From NCBI RefSeq assembly GCF_900187965.1, contig NZ_FZNL01000029.1, positions 1-60,319 on the forward strand: 60,319 bases of DNA, written 5' to 3'. This stretch comes from Flavobacterium sp. ov086. GTDB lineage: Bacteria > Bacteroidota > Bacteroidia > Flavobacteriales > Flavobacteriaceae. Positions 42,893 to 51,252 of this stretch are shown in pieces (position 1 is the first letter of the stretch; each line of letters starts with the position of its first letter). The notes under the pieces are model-generated. The model did no database searches. It saw only the letters and a list, made by a program, of their open reading frames with translations, and had not been told where the DNA came from. The translations under genes and the position numbers were made by a program.

Positions 42893-43297
42893 TTAATCTT
42901 CATCGTCTTCATCATCTTCGTCAGCGATGTCATCCGGATCTCTGTCATCATCATCGTCATCTCCACCATCAACATCTGGTTTGTCTTGTGTATCGTCATC
43001 ATCGTCATCATCACTATCATCGTCAAGATCAAGACCTTTTACTGGCTCGATTGTATCAACATCAAGATCGATGTCATCATCTTCATCGTAATTCTCGATT
43101 CTGTCAGCAAGTTTAGTACTAATTTTTACTAAATAAATAGTGTCTTCAGTACGAACTTCAACAGCTTCGATCAATTCGTTTTTAGCATTTCTAAAACGGA
43201 TTACATCCGAATCATCATAACCATCAGGAAATTTCTCTACTAAAAGGTTCAAAATTTCATTGGTAAGTTTAGCGTAGTCTACTATAACTCTTTTCAT
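42893..43297 (-). CDS. Hypothetical protein with Asp-rich C-terminal tail
   Basis: 134 residues. The N-terminal 70 form a compact domain (MKRVIVDYAKLTNEILNLLV, KFPDGYDDSDVIRFRNAKNE, VRTEDTIYLVKISTKLADRI). The last 60 are almost all Asp and Glu. I know similar Bacteroidota proteins only as uncharacterised, sometimes mislabelled as DNA primase; there is no primase motif. The acidic tail could bind basic partners, divalent metals or polyamines. It lies 7 bases after the deoxyhypusine-synthase-like gene, so the link to polyamine metabolism is positional. Confidence 0.72.
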   Translation of the reverse strand: MKRVIVDYAKLTNEILNLLVEKFPDGYDDSDVIRFRNAKNELIEAVEVRTEDTIYLVKISTKLADRIENYDEDDDIDLDVDTIEPVKGLDLDDDSDDDDDDDTQDKPDVDGGDDDDDDRDPDDIADEDDEDDED

Positions 43298-43304
43298 AAA
43301 TATC

Positions 43305-44273
43305 CTATAAATCTAATAAATAAGCAAAAATTAATGGTGCAACAATTGTAGCATCCGACTCAATAATAAATTTAGGGGTTTTAATATCTAATTTACCCCA
43401 AGTAATTTTCTCGTTTGGAACTGCTCCGGAATAAGATCCGTAACTAGTTGTTGAATCTGAAATTTGACAGAAATAACTCCAAAACGGAATATCATGCATT
43501 TCCATATCCTGATACAACATTGGTACCACACAAATAGGAAAATCTCCTGCAATACCACCACCAATTTGGAAAAATCCAATTCCGTTAGTACTGTTTTTTG
43601 GATACCAATCAGAAAGGAATACCATATATTCAATTCCTGACTTCATAGTAGAAGCTTTTAAATCTCCTTTGATTACGTATGAAGCAAAGATATTTCCCAT
43701 TGTACTATCTTCCCATCCCGGTACAATAATAGGTAAGTTTTTCTCTGCAGCTGCATACATCCAGCTATCTTTTAAATCTATTTCATAATATTCCTCTAAA
43801 ACACCGGATAATAGCATTTTGTACATGAATTCATGTGGGAAATAACGCTCACCTTTGTCGTCAGCATCTTTCCAGATTTTATAAATGTGTTTTTGTAAAC
43901 GACGAAATGCTTCATGCTCAGGGATACAAGTGTCAGTAACACGGTTTAATCCTCTTTCAAGCAATGCCCATTCGTCTTCTGGTGTCAAATCACGGTAGTT
44001 TGGTACTCTTTCGTAGTGTGAGTGAGCAACCAAATTCATGATGTCTTCTTCTAGATTGGCTCCAGTACATGAAATAATTTGTACTTTATCTTGTCTAATT
44101 ATTTCGGCAAAAATTTTACCAATTTCTGCTGTACTCATAGCGCCAGCCATACTTACCATCATTTTAGCACCATTTGCCAATTGTTGTTCGTATGCTTTTG
44201 CAGCATCAACTAAAGAAGCAGAGTTAAAGTGTAAATAATGTTTTTCAATAAACTGACTGATTGGTCCTTTCAT
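43305..44273 (-). CDS. Deoxyhypusine-synthase-like protein
   Basis: 322 residues of the DHS family. The NAD-binding parts (MVSMAGAMSTAEIGKIFAEI, ISCTGANLEEDIMNLVAHSH) and the C-terminal active-site segment ITWGKLDI are visible. The latter aligns with eukaryotic SWGKI, whose Lys forms the enzyme-substrate imine. Eukaryotic and archaeal DHS modifies eIF5A, but bacteria have EF-P instead. Bacterial members are linked to homospermidine or related polyamine formation, so the acceptor here is open. The gene lies between arginine decarboxylase and the acidic protein. An A-rich leader (T14 on the plus strand near 44290-44303) precedes the start. Confidence 0.88.
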   Translation of the reverse strand: MKGPISQFIEKHYLHFNSASLVDAAKAYEQQLANGAKMMVSMAGAMSTAEIGKIFAEIIRQDKVQIISCTGANLEEDIMNLVAHSHYERVPNYRDLTPEDEWALLERGLNRVTDTCIPEHEAFRRLQKHIYKIWKDADDKGERYFPHEFMYKMLLSGVLEEYYEIDLKDSWMYAAAEKNLPIIVPGWEDSTMGNIFASYVIKGDLKASTMKSGIEYMVFLSDWYPKNSTNGIGFFQIGGGIAGDFPICVVPMLYQDMEMHDIPFWSYFCQISDSTTSYGSYSGAVPNEKITWGKLDIKTPKFIIESDATIVAPLIFAYLLDL

Positions 44274-44383
44274 TTTTTTTTTGTTTTTGTTTTTTTTTTT
44301 TTTGAATTAAAAGTTTAACCTTTTAGATGGTACTGCAAATTAATAATTTTACTGACATTAACATTTAATTTGCAAGTTTTTTT

Positions 44384-45787
44384 TTATGCTTTTTTTGTGT
44401 ACCCTAAAATTTTCAATACATCGTCAGAAGTTTGTTGTTCTGAGAAAACTTCAGTAGCTAAAATTCCGTTTTCGTCACGATCTATCAAAATATGTTTAGG
44501 CTGTGGAATCAAACAGTGGTGTAAACCTCCATAACCTCCAATTGTTTCCTGATATGCACCGGTGTTAAAGAACCCAATATATAATGGTTTTTCTTTGTTG
44601 TATTTAGGCAAATAAATCGCGTTCATATTTTGTTCTGAGTTGTAATAATCATCACTGTCACAAGTCAAACCTCCTAATAAAACCCGCTCATAAGTATCAT
44701 TCCAACGGTTTACCGCCAACATAATAAAACGTTTATTTATCGCCCAGGTATCCGGCAAAGTGGTAATGAATGATGAATCAATCATGTTCCATTTTTCTCT
44801 ATCATTTTGTTGTTTTTGATACAAAATCTGATAGATAGCGCCACCGCTTTCACCTACTGTAAATGACCCAAATTCTGTAAAGATGTTCGGAACATCAACT
44901 TCAGCTTCATCGCAGGCAATTTTAATCTGATTGATAATTTCATCAATCATATATTGATAATCATATTCAAATGCCAATGAGTTTTTAATCGGAAAACCAC
45001 CTCCAACGTTTAAGCCATCAAGAGTAGGGCATTCCTTTTTAAGTGCAATGTAAACTTTAATACATTTCACCAACTCATTCCAGTAATATGCTGTATCATT
45101 TATTCCGGTATTGATAAAAAAGTGAAGCATTTTAAGCTCTAGCTTATCATTTTCCTGAATTTGTTTTTTGTAAAACGCAACGATATTTTTGTATCCAATA
45201 CCTAATCTCGAAGTATAAAACTCAAATTTTGGCTCTTCTTCAGCGGCGATACGAATTCCAATTTTGAATTTTCCTTTTATTTCTGCCTGAAGCAAATCAA
45301 GTTCTTCATAATTGTCAATGATCGGAATAGTGTTTTTATGTCCGTTATTGATTAATCTCGCAATATTGCTAATATATTCATCTCTCTTAAAACCATTACA
45401 AATAACATAAGTACTCTTGTTGATTTTACCGTTTTCTAACAAATTCTCTACGATATTGATATCAAAAGCAGATGAAGTTTCAACATGAATATTATTCTTG
45501 AAAGCTTCATTCATAATATATTCAAAATGAGAACTTTTTGTGCAATAACAATAAAAATATTTTGCTTCGTATTTGTTTTTTTCCATCGATTTTCTGAACC
45601 AGGCTTTTGCCTTATTGATATTCTCAGAAATCTGTGGTAAATAAGTAAATTTTAGTGGTGTACCGTATTGTTCAACCAATTTCATCAAATCGATATTGTG
45701 AAATTGCAAGTTGTCTTTGTTTAATTTGAATTCTTCTTGTGGGAAGTAGTAAGTTTGATTAATTAGATCAGAATATTTTGTATTCAT
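44384..45787 (-). CDS. Arginine decarboxylase-like PLP enzyme (fold III)
   Basis: 467 residues, shorter than E. coli SpeA (about 650) because the inserted middle domain is missing, as in the Bacteroidota form. The PLP Lys84 is in YCYCTKSSHF. Gly-rich phosphate-binding GLNVGGGFPI lies at about 262-271, and the catalytic Cys is in GLTCDSDDYY. The usual HFHIGS is changed to HFFINTG. The reaction would be arginine to agmatine in polyamine synthesis, supported by the adjacent DHS-like gene. Diaminopimelate- or carboxynorspermidine-type decarboxylases share the fold, so specificity is inferred. A 240-base leader precedes the ATG. Confidence 0.85.
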   Translation of the reverse strand: MNTKYSDLINQTYYFPQEEFKLNKDNLQFHNIDLMKLVEQYGTPLKFTYLPQISENINKAKAWFRKSMEKNKYEAKYFYCYCTKSSHFEYIMNEAFKNNIHVETSSAFDINIVENLLENGKINKSTYVICNGFKRDEYISNIARLINNGHKNTIPIIDNYEELDLLQAEIKGKFKIGIRIAAEEEPKFEFYTSRLGIGYKNIVAFYKKQIQENDKLELKMLHFFINTGINDTAYYWNELVKCIKVYIALKKECPTLDGLNVGGGFPIKNSLAFEYDYQYMIDEIINQIKIACDEAEVDVPNIFTEFGSFTVGESGGAIYQILYQKQQNDREKWNMIDSSFITTLPDTWAINKRFIMLAVNRWNDTYERVLLGGLTCDSDDYYNSEQNMNAIYLPKYNKEKPLYIGFFNTGAYQETIGGYGGLHHCLIPQPKHILIDRDENGILATEVFSEQQTSDDVLKILGYTKKA

Positions 45788-45847
45788 TATATTTTTAAAT
45801 ATTTAGATTATGATTTTTAATTTAGGAAACGGTGCTAAATCTAAAAT

Positions 45848-46027
45848 TCAAACCCTAATATTGGCAAATACAATTTGCAATTTTTCATGTTCTGCTTTCG
45901 AACACAAGAAAACATCAAAGCAAAGCGGACTTTTACTATTATAAAAACGATTCAACATCCTTAGTAAGGAACTATTGAGCCGGTTTCTATAAGAACTGAA
46001 TTGTCTTTGTTTATTGTTTGTTTTCAT
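45848..46027 (-). CDS. Candidate 59-residue leader ORF upstream of arginine decarboxylase
   Basis: MKTNNKQRQFSSYRNRLNSS and onward to NIRV, 59 residues with Arg at positions 8, 14, 16, 23, 27 and 58. The ATG is where transcription from the promoter at 46064-46033 should begin, so it would be leaderless or nearly so. The stop is 60 bases before the decarboxylase ATG. The cluster of Arg codons suggests an arginine-sensing leader peptide, but no attenuator hairpin pair is obvious. It may equally be a chance open frame in a long 5' leader. Confidence 0.35.
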   Translation of the reverse strand: MKTNNKQRQFSSYRNRLNSSLLRMLNRFYNSKSPLCFDVFLCSKAEHEKLQIVFANIRV

Positions 46028-46032
46028 CGTGG

Positions 46033-46064
46033 CAAATGTAAAAAATAATATATACCTAAAGCAA
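46033..46064 (-). promoter_or_regulatory. Promoter of the arginine decarboxylase operon
   Basis: On the minus strand TTG (46064-46062), a 21-base spacer and TACATTTG (46040-46033) match the Bacteroidota consensus. It predicts a start near 46026 and a leader of about 240 bases before the decarboxylase ATG. Confidence 0.65.
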
Positions 46065-46084
46065 AGCTTTTTATTAAAAAAAGT

Positions 46085-47152
46085 TTAAGATTTATAATCC
46101 TGAAACGCGTCTAGAATTAATTTATTTTCAACGGATTGGTTAATTTTTATTTTACCGATACCTTCAATTAATGCAAATTGAATCAAACCGTACTCGTTTT
46201 TTTTGTCGTGAATTAGCAATTCAAGAATCGGATCGATGTCATTTTCTTCCACTTTTACATCGTCATAAATACTCTTAATTGCAGTTTTAATTTCTGCATA
46301 TTCTTCGGCAGTAATTAAACCTTTATGCAATGAAATATAACTTTCCAGGATCATTCCAATCGCAATTGCTTCACCGTGTAATAAAGTTTTCTTAGTTTTA
46401 CTTTCTAAAAAATAACTTTCGATAGCGTGACCTAAAGTGTGTCCAAAATTTAAGGCTTTACGGATGTTTTTTTCTGTTGGATCTTGTATTACGATATCAT
46501 TCTTAATTTCGACAGAACGATAAATTAATTCATCAAAATCAGCAAAATCAATTGCTTTTAAATCTAAAAACTGTTTCCAGTAAGCGGAATCGTATATTAA
46601 ACCGTGTTTTAGCATTTCTGCCAATCCCGAGCGCATTTCGCTTTGCGGTAAAGTATCAAGATATTGAGTATCAATCAAAACCATTTGAGGAACGTTGATA
46701 ACACCAATTTGGTTTTTAAGATTTCCTAAATCTACTCCGGTTTTTCCTCCTACAGAAGCATCAACCATAGATAATAGAGTAGTAGGGATGTTTATGAAGT
46801 CAACTCCGCGCTTGAAAGTCGAAGCAACAAATCCTCCCAGATCCGTTACAACACCACCACCAAGGTTAATTACAAGCGATTTTCTATCTGCACCAAGTTC
46901 TGTTAATACATTCCAGATTTCAATACAGGTTTCGATATTTTTATTAGCTTCTCCAGCTTCAAATTCAATAATTTCTATCGTTAAATCAGTTTCAAGTAAA
47001 GGCAAAAACTTTGGCAAACAATATTCGTTTGTTTCATTATCAACTATAATAAACAAATTAGAATATTTATTTTCTTTTAAATGACTATTTAAAGCTTCGT
47101 ATGCATTTTGGTTAAAATGTACGAGATAATTATTGGCTTGAATGGATTGCAT
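46085..47152 (-). CDS. aroB: AroB, 3-dehydroquinate synthase
   Basis: 355 residues from the ATG at 47152 (MQSIQANNYLVHFNQNAYEA). An in-frame ATG at 47188 would add 12 residues (MPYFALSINYRY), but the -7-like TTATTTTG box falls within that extension, so the downstream start is preferred. NAD-binding loops read GGGVVTDLGGFVASTFKRGV and PTTLLSMVDASVGGKTGVDL. The zinc ligands are the Glu in GLAEMLKHGL and the His pair in NFGHTLGHAIE and LHGEAIAIGM. It makes 3-dehydroquinate from DAHP, the second step of the shikimate pathway. Cytosolic. Confidence 0.93.
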   Translation of the reverse strand: MQSIQANNYLVHFNQNAYEALNSHLKENKYSNLFIIVDNETNEYCLPKFLPLLETDLTIEIIEFEAGEANKNIETCIEIWNVLTELGADRKSLVINLGGGVVTDLGGFVASTFKRGVDFINIPTTLLSMVDASVGGKTGVDLGNLKNQIGVINVPQMVLIDTQYLDTLPQSEMRSGLAEMLKHGLIYDSAYWKQFLDLKAIDFADFDELIYRSVEIKNDIVIQDPTEKNIRKALNFGHTLGHAIESYFLESKTKKTLLHGEAIAIGMILESYISLHKGLITAEEYAEIKTAIKSIYDDVKVEENDIDPILELLIHDKKNEYGLIQFALIEGIGKIKINQSVENKLILDAFQDYKS

Positions 47153-47355
47153 ATATCTGTAGTTAATTGAAAGCGCAAAATAAGGCATTTTTAACTAAAT
47201 AATATTCAAACTTTAAGTCTAATTTGTTTTAAAATGAATCATTCCAAATAAGAATCAGAGGGTTTGTTTTGATTCTTTATGATCAAAATTACGCAAAGCA
47301 GTAAACTCTTACCTTTTTTTATTTACTAATTACAACAATAAAACTCAGCTTTATT

Positions 47356-49665
47356 TTACTTACAATCCTTAATTAACTGTTGTTGAGCTCCTGCAAAATT
47401 TTTAGCCTTAGATAAATTAAAATATTTGCAGGCATTTTCTCTATCGTTAATGTTTAAATAACAAGTACCAATATAAAACTCAGTCAGCCCATTATTCAAA
47501 CCAGGATATTTTATTGCATCAAGGAAGTATCCAAGAGCTTGAGTATATTTTTTTGAATAATAGTAATTCAAGCCAATACTTTGCAGTAAATAAACATCTT
47601 TAGGATTTATTTTTAAGGCTTTTTCAAAAGACTCCAGAGATTTATCAAACTTTGATTGTGAAAGAAATACTTGCCCTTCATACGTATACCTTTTGACTAA
47701 AATATCATTTTTAAATTTTAGCAAAGTACTGTCATTAGGTATTTCCTTTAATCCCTGATCTACAAAATGAATTAGATTCTTTTGATTAAAATTTGCTTTT
47801 TGTAACTCAGTGGCAGAAACGATCCATGCTTCGGGTGTTTTTCTATATCCTGAAAATATTCTATGTTCTTTTAGTATTTCAACTGTGTCTTTATTTATAG
47901 CCGCCATATTGGTTGCATATTTAAAAAACAATAGATTTCTTGGACGTAAATAAAAAGCTTCTTTACTATAAACGTAAGCGCTATCTAAATCTCCTTTTTC
48001 CTTAGAAATAATATGTTTATAGAAGTTTATCCTACCTGAATACGGATTAATTTTACTTGCTTTAGAAAAACAGGAAAGTGCTTTATTGTAATTCTTCTCA
48101 CGAATAAAATAAATACCAGCATACTCATAAAATGACTCTGAGGTAAGAAATACGTTAGGATATTTAGGCATTCTATCAAGGATCTCTTCACCGGTTAGTG
48201 CTCCTTTTAAATTTGTATTAATGTCGTCTCTAATAATTTCGGCTTCTAGATTTGAAGCTTTATAAATTATAAAAGCTGAATAACTGGTAATAAAGCTTAA
48301 AACAACTAAAACAGACAGAAGTTTTTTTGTATCAAATATTACAATATTATCCTGATCAAATACTCTTGAGCTGTTTGCTATTGTCAACGCTAATATTAAA
48401 CTAAAGAATATTTGCATTGTTGGTCTATACATTGGAAAATTAAAAAATGCATCACCTCCATAAACAATTAACAGCATTAAAGTAAGAATAGCAACTGTTT
48501 GTATATTTGTATCTGTAGATTTCAAGACTCTTTTTATATTGATAAAAAGAATAAAGACAAATAAAGACAAATACAATAAAGCATTTATTATTCCGGTTTC
48601 AGCTAGAATTTCAAGAAAATCATTGTGAGGATCCAATGAAACCGTAAAATCATTTTCGGTTGTTTTTTCATAAGGAATTGATTCAATCCTATAATTACCA
48701 AGTCCAATTCCTAATAAAGGATTTGCATTGCTTATTTTTAAAGCATTTCCCCAATAAGTTAACCTTGCTTTTGCGGAAGCATCTGTAGTATTGATTTGCG
48801 AGAATCTATTTTCTACAGATACATAACGCTCGTTATTTTTAGATTTTTCAAAAGATCTATTTGAAATAAATAATGCAAATATTAGCGGAATGATTAACAC
48901 CAATACTTTTAGAAAACTTGATTTATTAAATGTATTAATCTTTAAGTAATAAAAGACATATACAGCAATAATAAGTAGTAGATTAAGCAGTGATGTTCTG
49001 GCACCAGTCAAAAAAACAGCCAAACCTGCAAAGAAAAATGCAAGAAGTATAAAGTTCTTTTTAATGCCGGAAAAATGAGTAATTCCAAGTAGCAAAAAAG
49101 GAATTTTAATTGTTAAACTTGCTGCAAAGATGTTTATGTTTCCTGTATTGCCGGTCATATTCCTTAAAGCTTCTTCTATAGAAATATATCTCGCTATTTG
49201 TGAAAATTTAAATAATACCAAACCCGACTGAAAGAACGCGCCTATAGCAACTATAAAAATAATTTTGTAGAGCAGATCAAGTTTATCTTTTAATAAAATA
49301 GAAAGATTTAAAAACAGGCAAAAAACGATTATTAATTCTGTAATTCTGGTTATAACAAGAGAAGTATTTCTTGCGACAAAAACCGAAAACCCACAAATTA
49401 TCAAAAAAAGCAGATATCCTAAAACAATATAGCTTCTTTTTAACGTTGGAATTATATTTAGAGAAATCAATTTTGAGTTCCTATAAAAATAGATTCCAAT
49501 TGCAAAATTTAATACGGATAAGTACAAAAATTGAATATTTGCAATGAGAGCTCCGGAAGTATTAGGTATAAAATCTATAAGTAGAAGTAAGGCAATAAAA
49601 ATTAAAACAATATATTCCGGAATAATGGATATTCTATCATTTGTGTTTGTTCGAATATTATTCAT
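47356..49665 (-). CDS. O-antigen ligase/polymerase-like membrane protein with TPR tail
   Basis: 769 residues. About eleven or twelve hydrophobic helices fill residues 15-440, with the Wzy_C/WaaL loop segment ANPLLGIGLGNYRIESIPYE and DFTVSLDPHNDFLEILAETG at about 310-360. Between helices 10 and 11 the conserved His region (DPHNDF) is where O-antigen ligases have their functional residue. A C-terminal soluble part (about 470-769) is made of TPR repeats (NYNKALSCFSKASKINPYSG, SLESFEKALKINPKDVYLLQ). It may join or polymerise surface polysaccharides. No glycosyltransferases are adjacent. A TACATTTG box lies at 49686-49679. Confidence 0.83.
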   Translation of the reverse strand: MNNIRTNTNDRISIIPEYIVLIFIALLLLIDFIPNTSGALIANIQFLYLSVLNFAIGIYFYRNSKLISLNIIPTLKRSYIVLGYLLFLIICGFSVFVARNTSLVITRITELIIVFCLFLNLSILLKDKLDLLYKIIFIVAIGAFFQSGLVLFKFSQIARYISIEEALRNMTGNTGNINIFAASLTIKIPFLLLGITHFSGIKKNFILLAFFFAGLAVFLTGARTSLLNLLLIIAVYVFYYLKINTFNKSSFLKVLVLIIPLIFALFISNRSFEKSKNNERYVSVENRFSQINTTDASAKARLTYWGNALKISNANPLLGIGLGNYRIESIPYEKTTENDFTVSLDPHNDFLEILAETGIINALLYLSLFVFILFINIKRVLKSTDTNIQTVAILTLMLLIVYGGDAFFNFPMYRPTMQIFFSLILALTIANSSRVFDQDNIVIFDTKKLLSVLVVLSFITSYSAFIIYKASNLEAEIIRDDINTNLKGALTGEEILDRMPKYPNVFLTSESFYEYAGIYFIREKNYNKALSCFSKASKINPYSGRINFYKHIISKEKGDLDSAYVYSKEAFYLRPRNLLFFKYATNMAAINKDTVEILKEHRIFSGYRKTPEAWIVSATELQKANFNQKNLIHFVDQGLKEIPNDSTLLKFKNDILVKRYTYEGQVFLSQSKFDKSLESFEKALKINPKDVYLLQSIGLNYYYSKKYTQALGYFLDAIKYPGLNNGLTEFYIGTCYLNINDRENACKYFNLSKAKNFAGAQQQLIKDCK

Positions 49666-50005
49666 GCTATTTTTTTTGCAAATGTAATTTTAAAAAGTAT
49701 AATCTTACTTATTTTTTAAATTAAAATAAATTTATTCTTACTTTTAAAGATAAAATATACCGTTTCATTATATCTAACTTATTTTTTATCTTGAATTTAT
49801 TCTGAAACTAATAATTTCTGAAAACTTTAATACAGAAATTTTTAGTTTCATTCTTCAAAATTCTAAACCACCCGTAGAATGAGTGTGAACTCTTAATGTA
49901 CAATTCGACATTTAACACATTGTTATTAATGATATTGAAAAATATGGCACTTTTTAGTAAATAATATTCAAAACACTCTATATCTTTGCACCAAAACTAA
50001 ATTTA
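49666..50005. other. AT-rich divergent promoter region
   Basis: 340 bases between the O-antigen-ligase-like gene (minus) and proline dehydrogenase (plus). Visible are TACATTTG on the minus strand (49686-49679) and TATCTTTG on the plus strand (49981-49988), both -7 boxes. The middle has no ORF, hairpin or repeat that I can support. Confidence 0.5.
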
Positions 50006-51175
50006 ATGGAAAAAATATTCGATAACACTCAAGTTGCATTTTCACTAAAAAGTGATACGGAACTTGATAGAGCTTATTTTCTTTTTAAAATGATCGACAG
50101 CCAACCCTTGGTGAGGATAGGAACTGCTGTTACCAATTTTGCTATAAAAGCAAATCTTCCGGTAGAAGGATTGATTCGTGCAACTGTTTTTGACCATTTT
50201 TGTGGTGGTGTAAACGAAGACGATTGTATTACAGTAGTAGACAAAATGTTTACCAAAGGAGTTTCATCTGTGTTAGATTATTCTGTTGAAGGAAAAGAAG
50301 AAGAAGAGCAGTTTGATGCTGCTTTAGAAATGACTTTAAAAACGATTGAATTTGCTAAAGAACGTTTAGCAATTCCGTTTGCGGTATTTAAACCAACTGG
50401 TTTTGGCCGTTTTGAATTGTATGAAAAATTAGGAGAAAAACAAACGTTGACTCCAGCAGAACAAGCAGAATGGGATAGAGTAGTAGCTCGTTTTGATCAT
50501 GTTTGTGGTGAAGCTCACAAAAAAGATGTGGCTTTATTGATTGATGGTGAAGAAAGCTGGATGCAAGATGCAGCCGACGATTTGGTTACCGATATGATGC
50601 GTAAATACAACAAAGAGAAAGCAATTGTTTTCAATACTTTGCAAATGTACCGTTGGGATCGTTTGGATTATTTGAAAAAATTACATGAAGTTGCCAAAAA
50701 TGAAGGTTTCTTTATTGGAATGAAACTAGTTCGTGGTGCTTACATGGAAAAAGAAAACAAAAGAGCGGAAGAGAAAAATTATGTTTCGCCAATTTGTGTT
50801 TCTAAAGAAGCCACAGATGTTAATTATGATGCTGCTGTACATTATATGTTAGAGCATTTAGAGATAATGTCAATTTTTGCAGGAACTCACAACGAATTGA
50901 GCTCTTATAAATTGATGGAAATGATGCAGGAAAAAGGAATTGCCAAAAACGATAATAAAATCTGGTTTGGACAATTATACGGAATGAGTGATAATATTAG
51001 TTACAACCTTGCCGAAAATGGTTATAATGTTGCTAAATATTTGCCTTTCGGACCTGTAAAAGATGTTATGCCGTATTTAATTCGTCGTGCTGAAGAAAAT
51101 ACTTCGGTTGCAGGGCAAACAAGCCGCGAATTATCTATGATTAAAGCAGAACGTAAACGTAGAAAAGGGAAGTAG
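50006..51175 (+). CDS. Proline dehydrogenase (monofunctional)
   Basis: 389 residues of the PRODH barrel. Visible are AFKPTGFGRFELYEKLGEKQ, LLIDGEESWMQDAADDLVTD, IVFNTLQMYRWDRLDYLKKL, FIGMKLVRGAYMEKENKRAE and the C-terminal FGPVKDVMPYLIRRAEENTS. The latter holds the Arg residues that grip the proline carboxylate. It oxidises proline to pyrroline-5-carboxylate with FAD, passing electrons to quinone, which ties it to the menaquinone genes of the window. No P5C dehydrogenase domain is fused, unlike enterobacterial PutA. A terminator follows. Confidence 0.93.
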   Translation: MEKIFDNTQVAFSLKSDTELDRAYFLFKMIDSQPLVRIGTAVTNFAIKANLPVEGLIRATVFDHFCGGVNEDDCITVVDKMFTKGVSSVLDYSVEGKEEEEQFDAALEMTLKTIEFAKERLAIPFAVFKPTGFGRFELYEKLGEKQTLTPAEQAEWDRVVARFDHVCGEAHKKDVALLIDGEESWMQDAADDLVTDMMRKYNKEKAIVFNTLQMYRWDRLDYLKKLHEVAKNEGFFIGMKLVRGAYMEKENKRAEEKNYVSPICVSKEATDVNYDAAVHYMLEHLEIMSIFAGTHNELSSYKLMEMMQEKGIAKNDNKIWFGQLYGMSDNISYNLAENGYNVAKYLPFGPVKDVMPYLIRRAEENTSVAGQTSRELSMIKAERKRRKGK

Positions 51176-51193
51176 ATTTTAGATTTTTCCTAT

Positions 51194-51230
51194 AAAAAAA
51201 CTCCATTTGTGTTACAAGTGGAGTTTTTTT
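51194..51230. terminator. Bidirectional terminator
   Basis: AAACTCCATTTGT pairs with ACAAGTGGAGTTT around GTT (one mismatch) with A7 and T7 on the sides. It lies between proline dehydrogenase and the convergent porin gene. Confidence 0.85.
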
Positions 51231-51252
51231 ATATAGGATTTTTTAAGCTTTT

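Noticed and set aside
42893..43080. Dense ATC/TCA repeats resembling a tandem or CRISPR-like array
   Set aside because: They are the Asp codons of an acidic protein tail in an intact reading frame, with no constant repeat/spacer structure.
42893..43297. Annotation of the acidic protein as DNA primase
   Set aside because: No zinc-finger, TOPRIM or helicase motif is present; similarity to such labels would come only from low-complexity Asp runs.
44281..44303. T14 homopolymer as a slippage site or phase-variable promoter
   Set aside because: It falls in the A-rich mRNA leader just before the DHS-like start, which is common in Flavobacteriia lacking Shine-Dalgarno sequences; no reading frame depends on its length.
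46695..47084. 129-codon open frame antisense to aroB
   Set aside because: A shadow of the well-supported AroB coding sequence; proline/threonine-rich translation typical of antisense frames.
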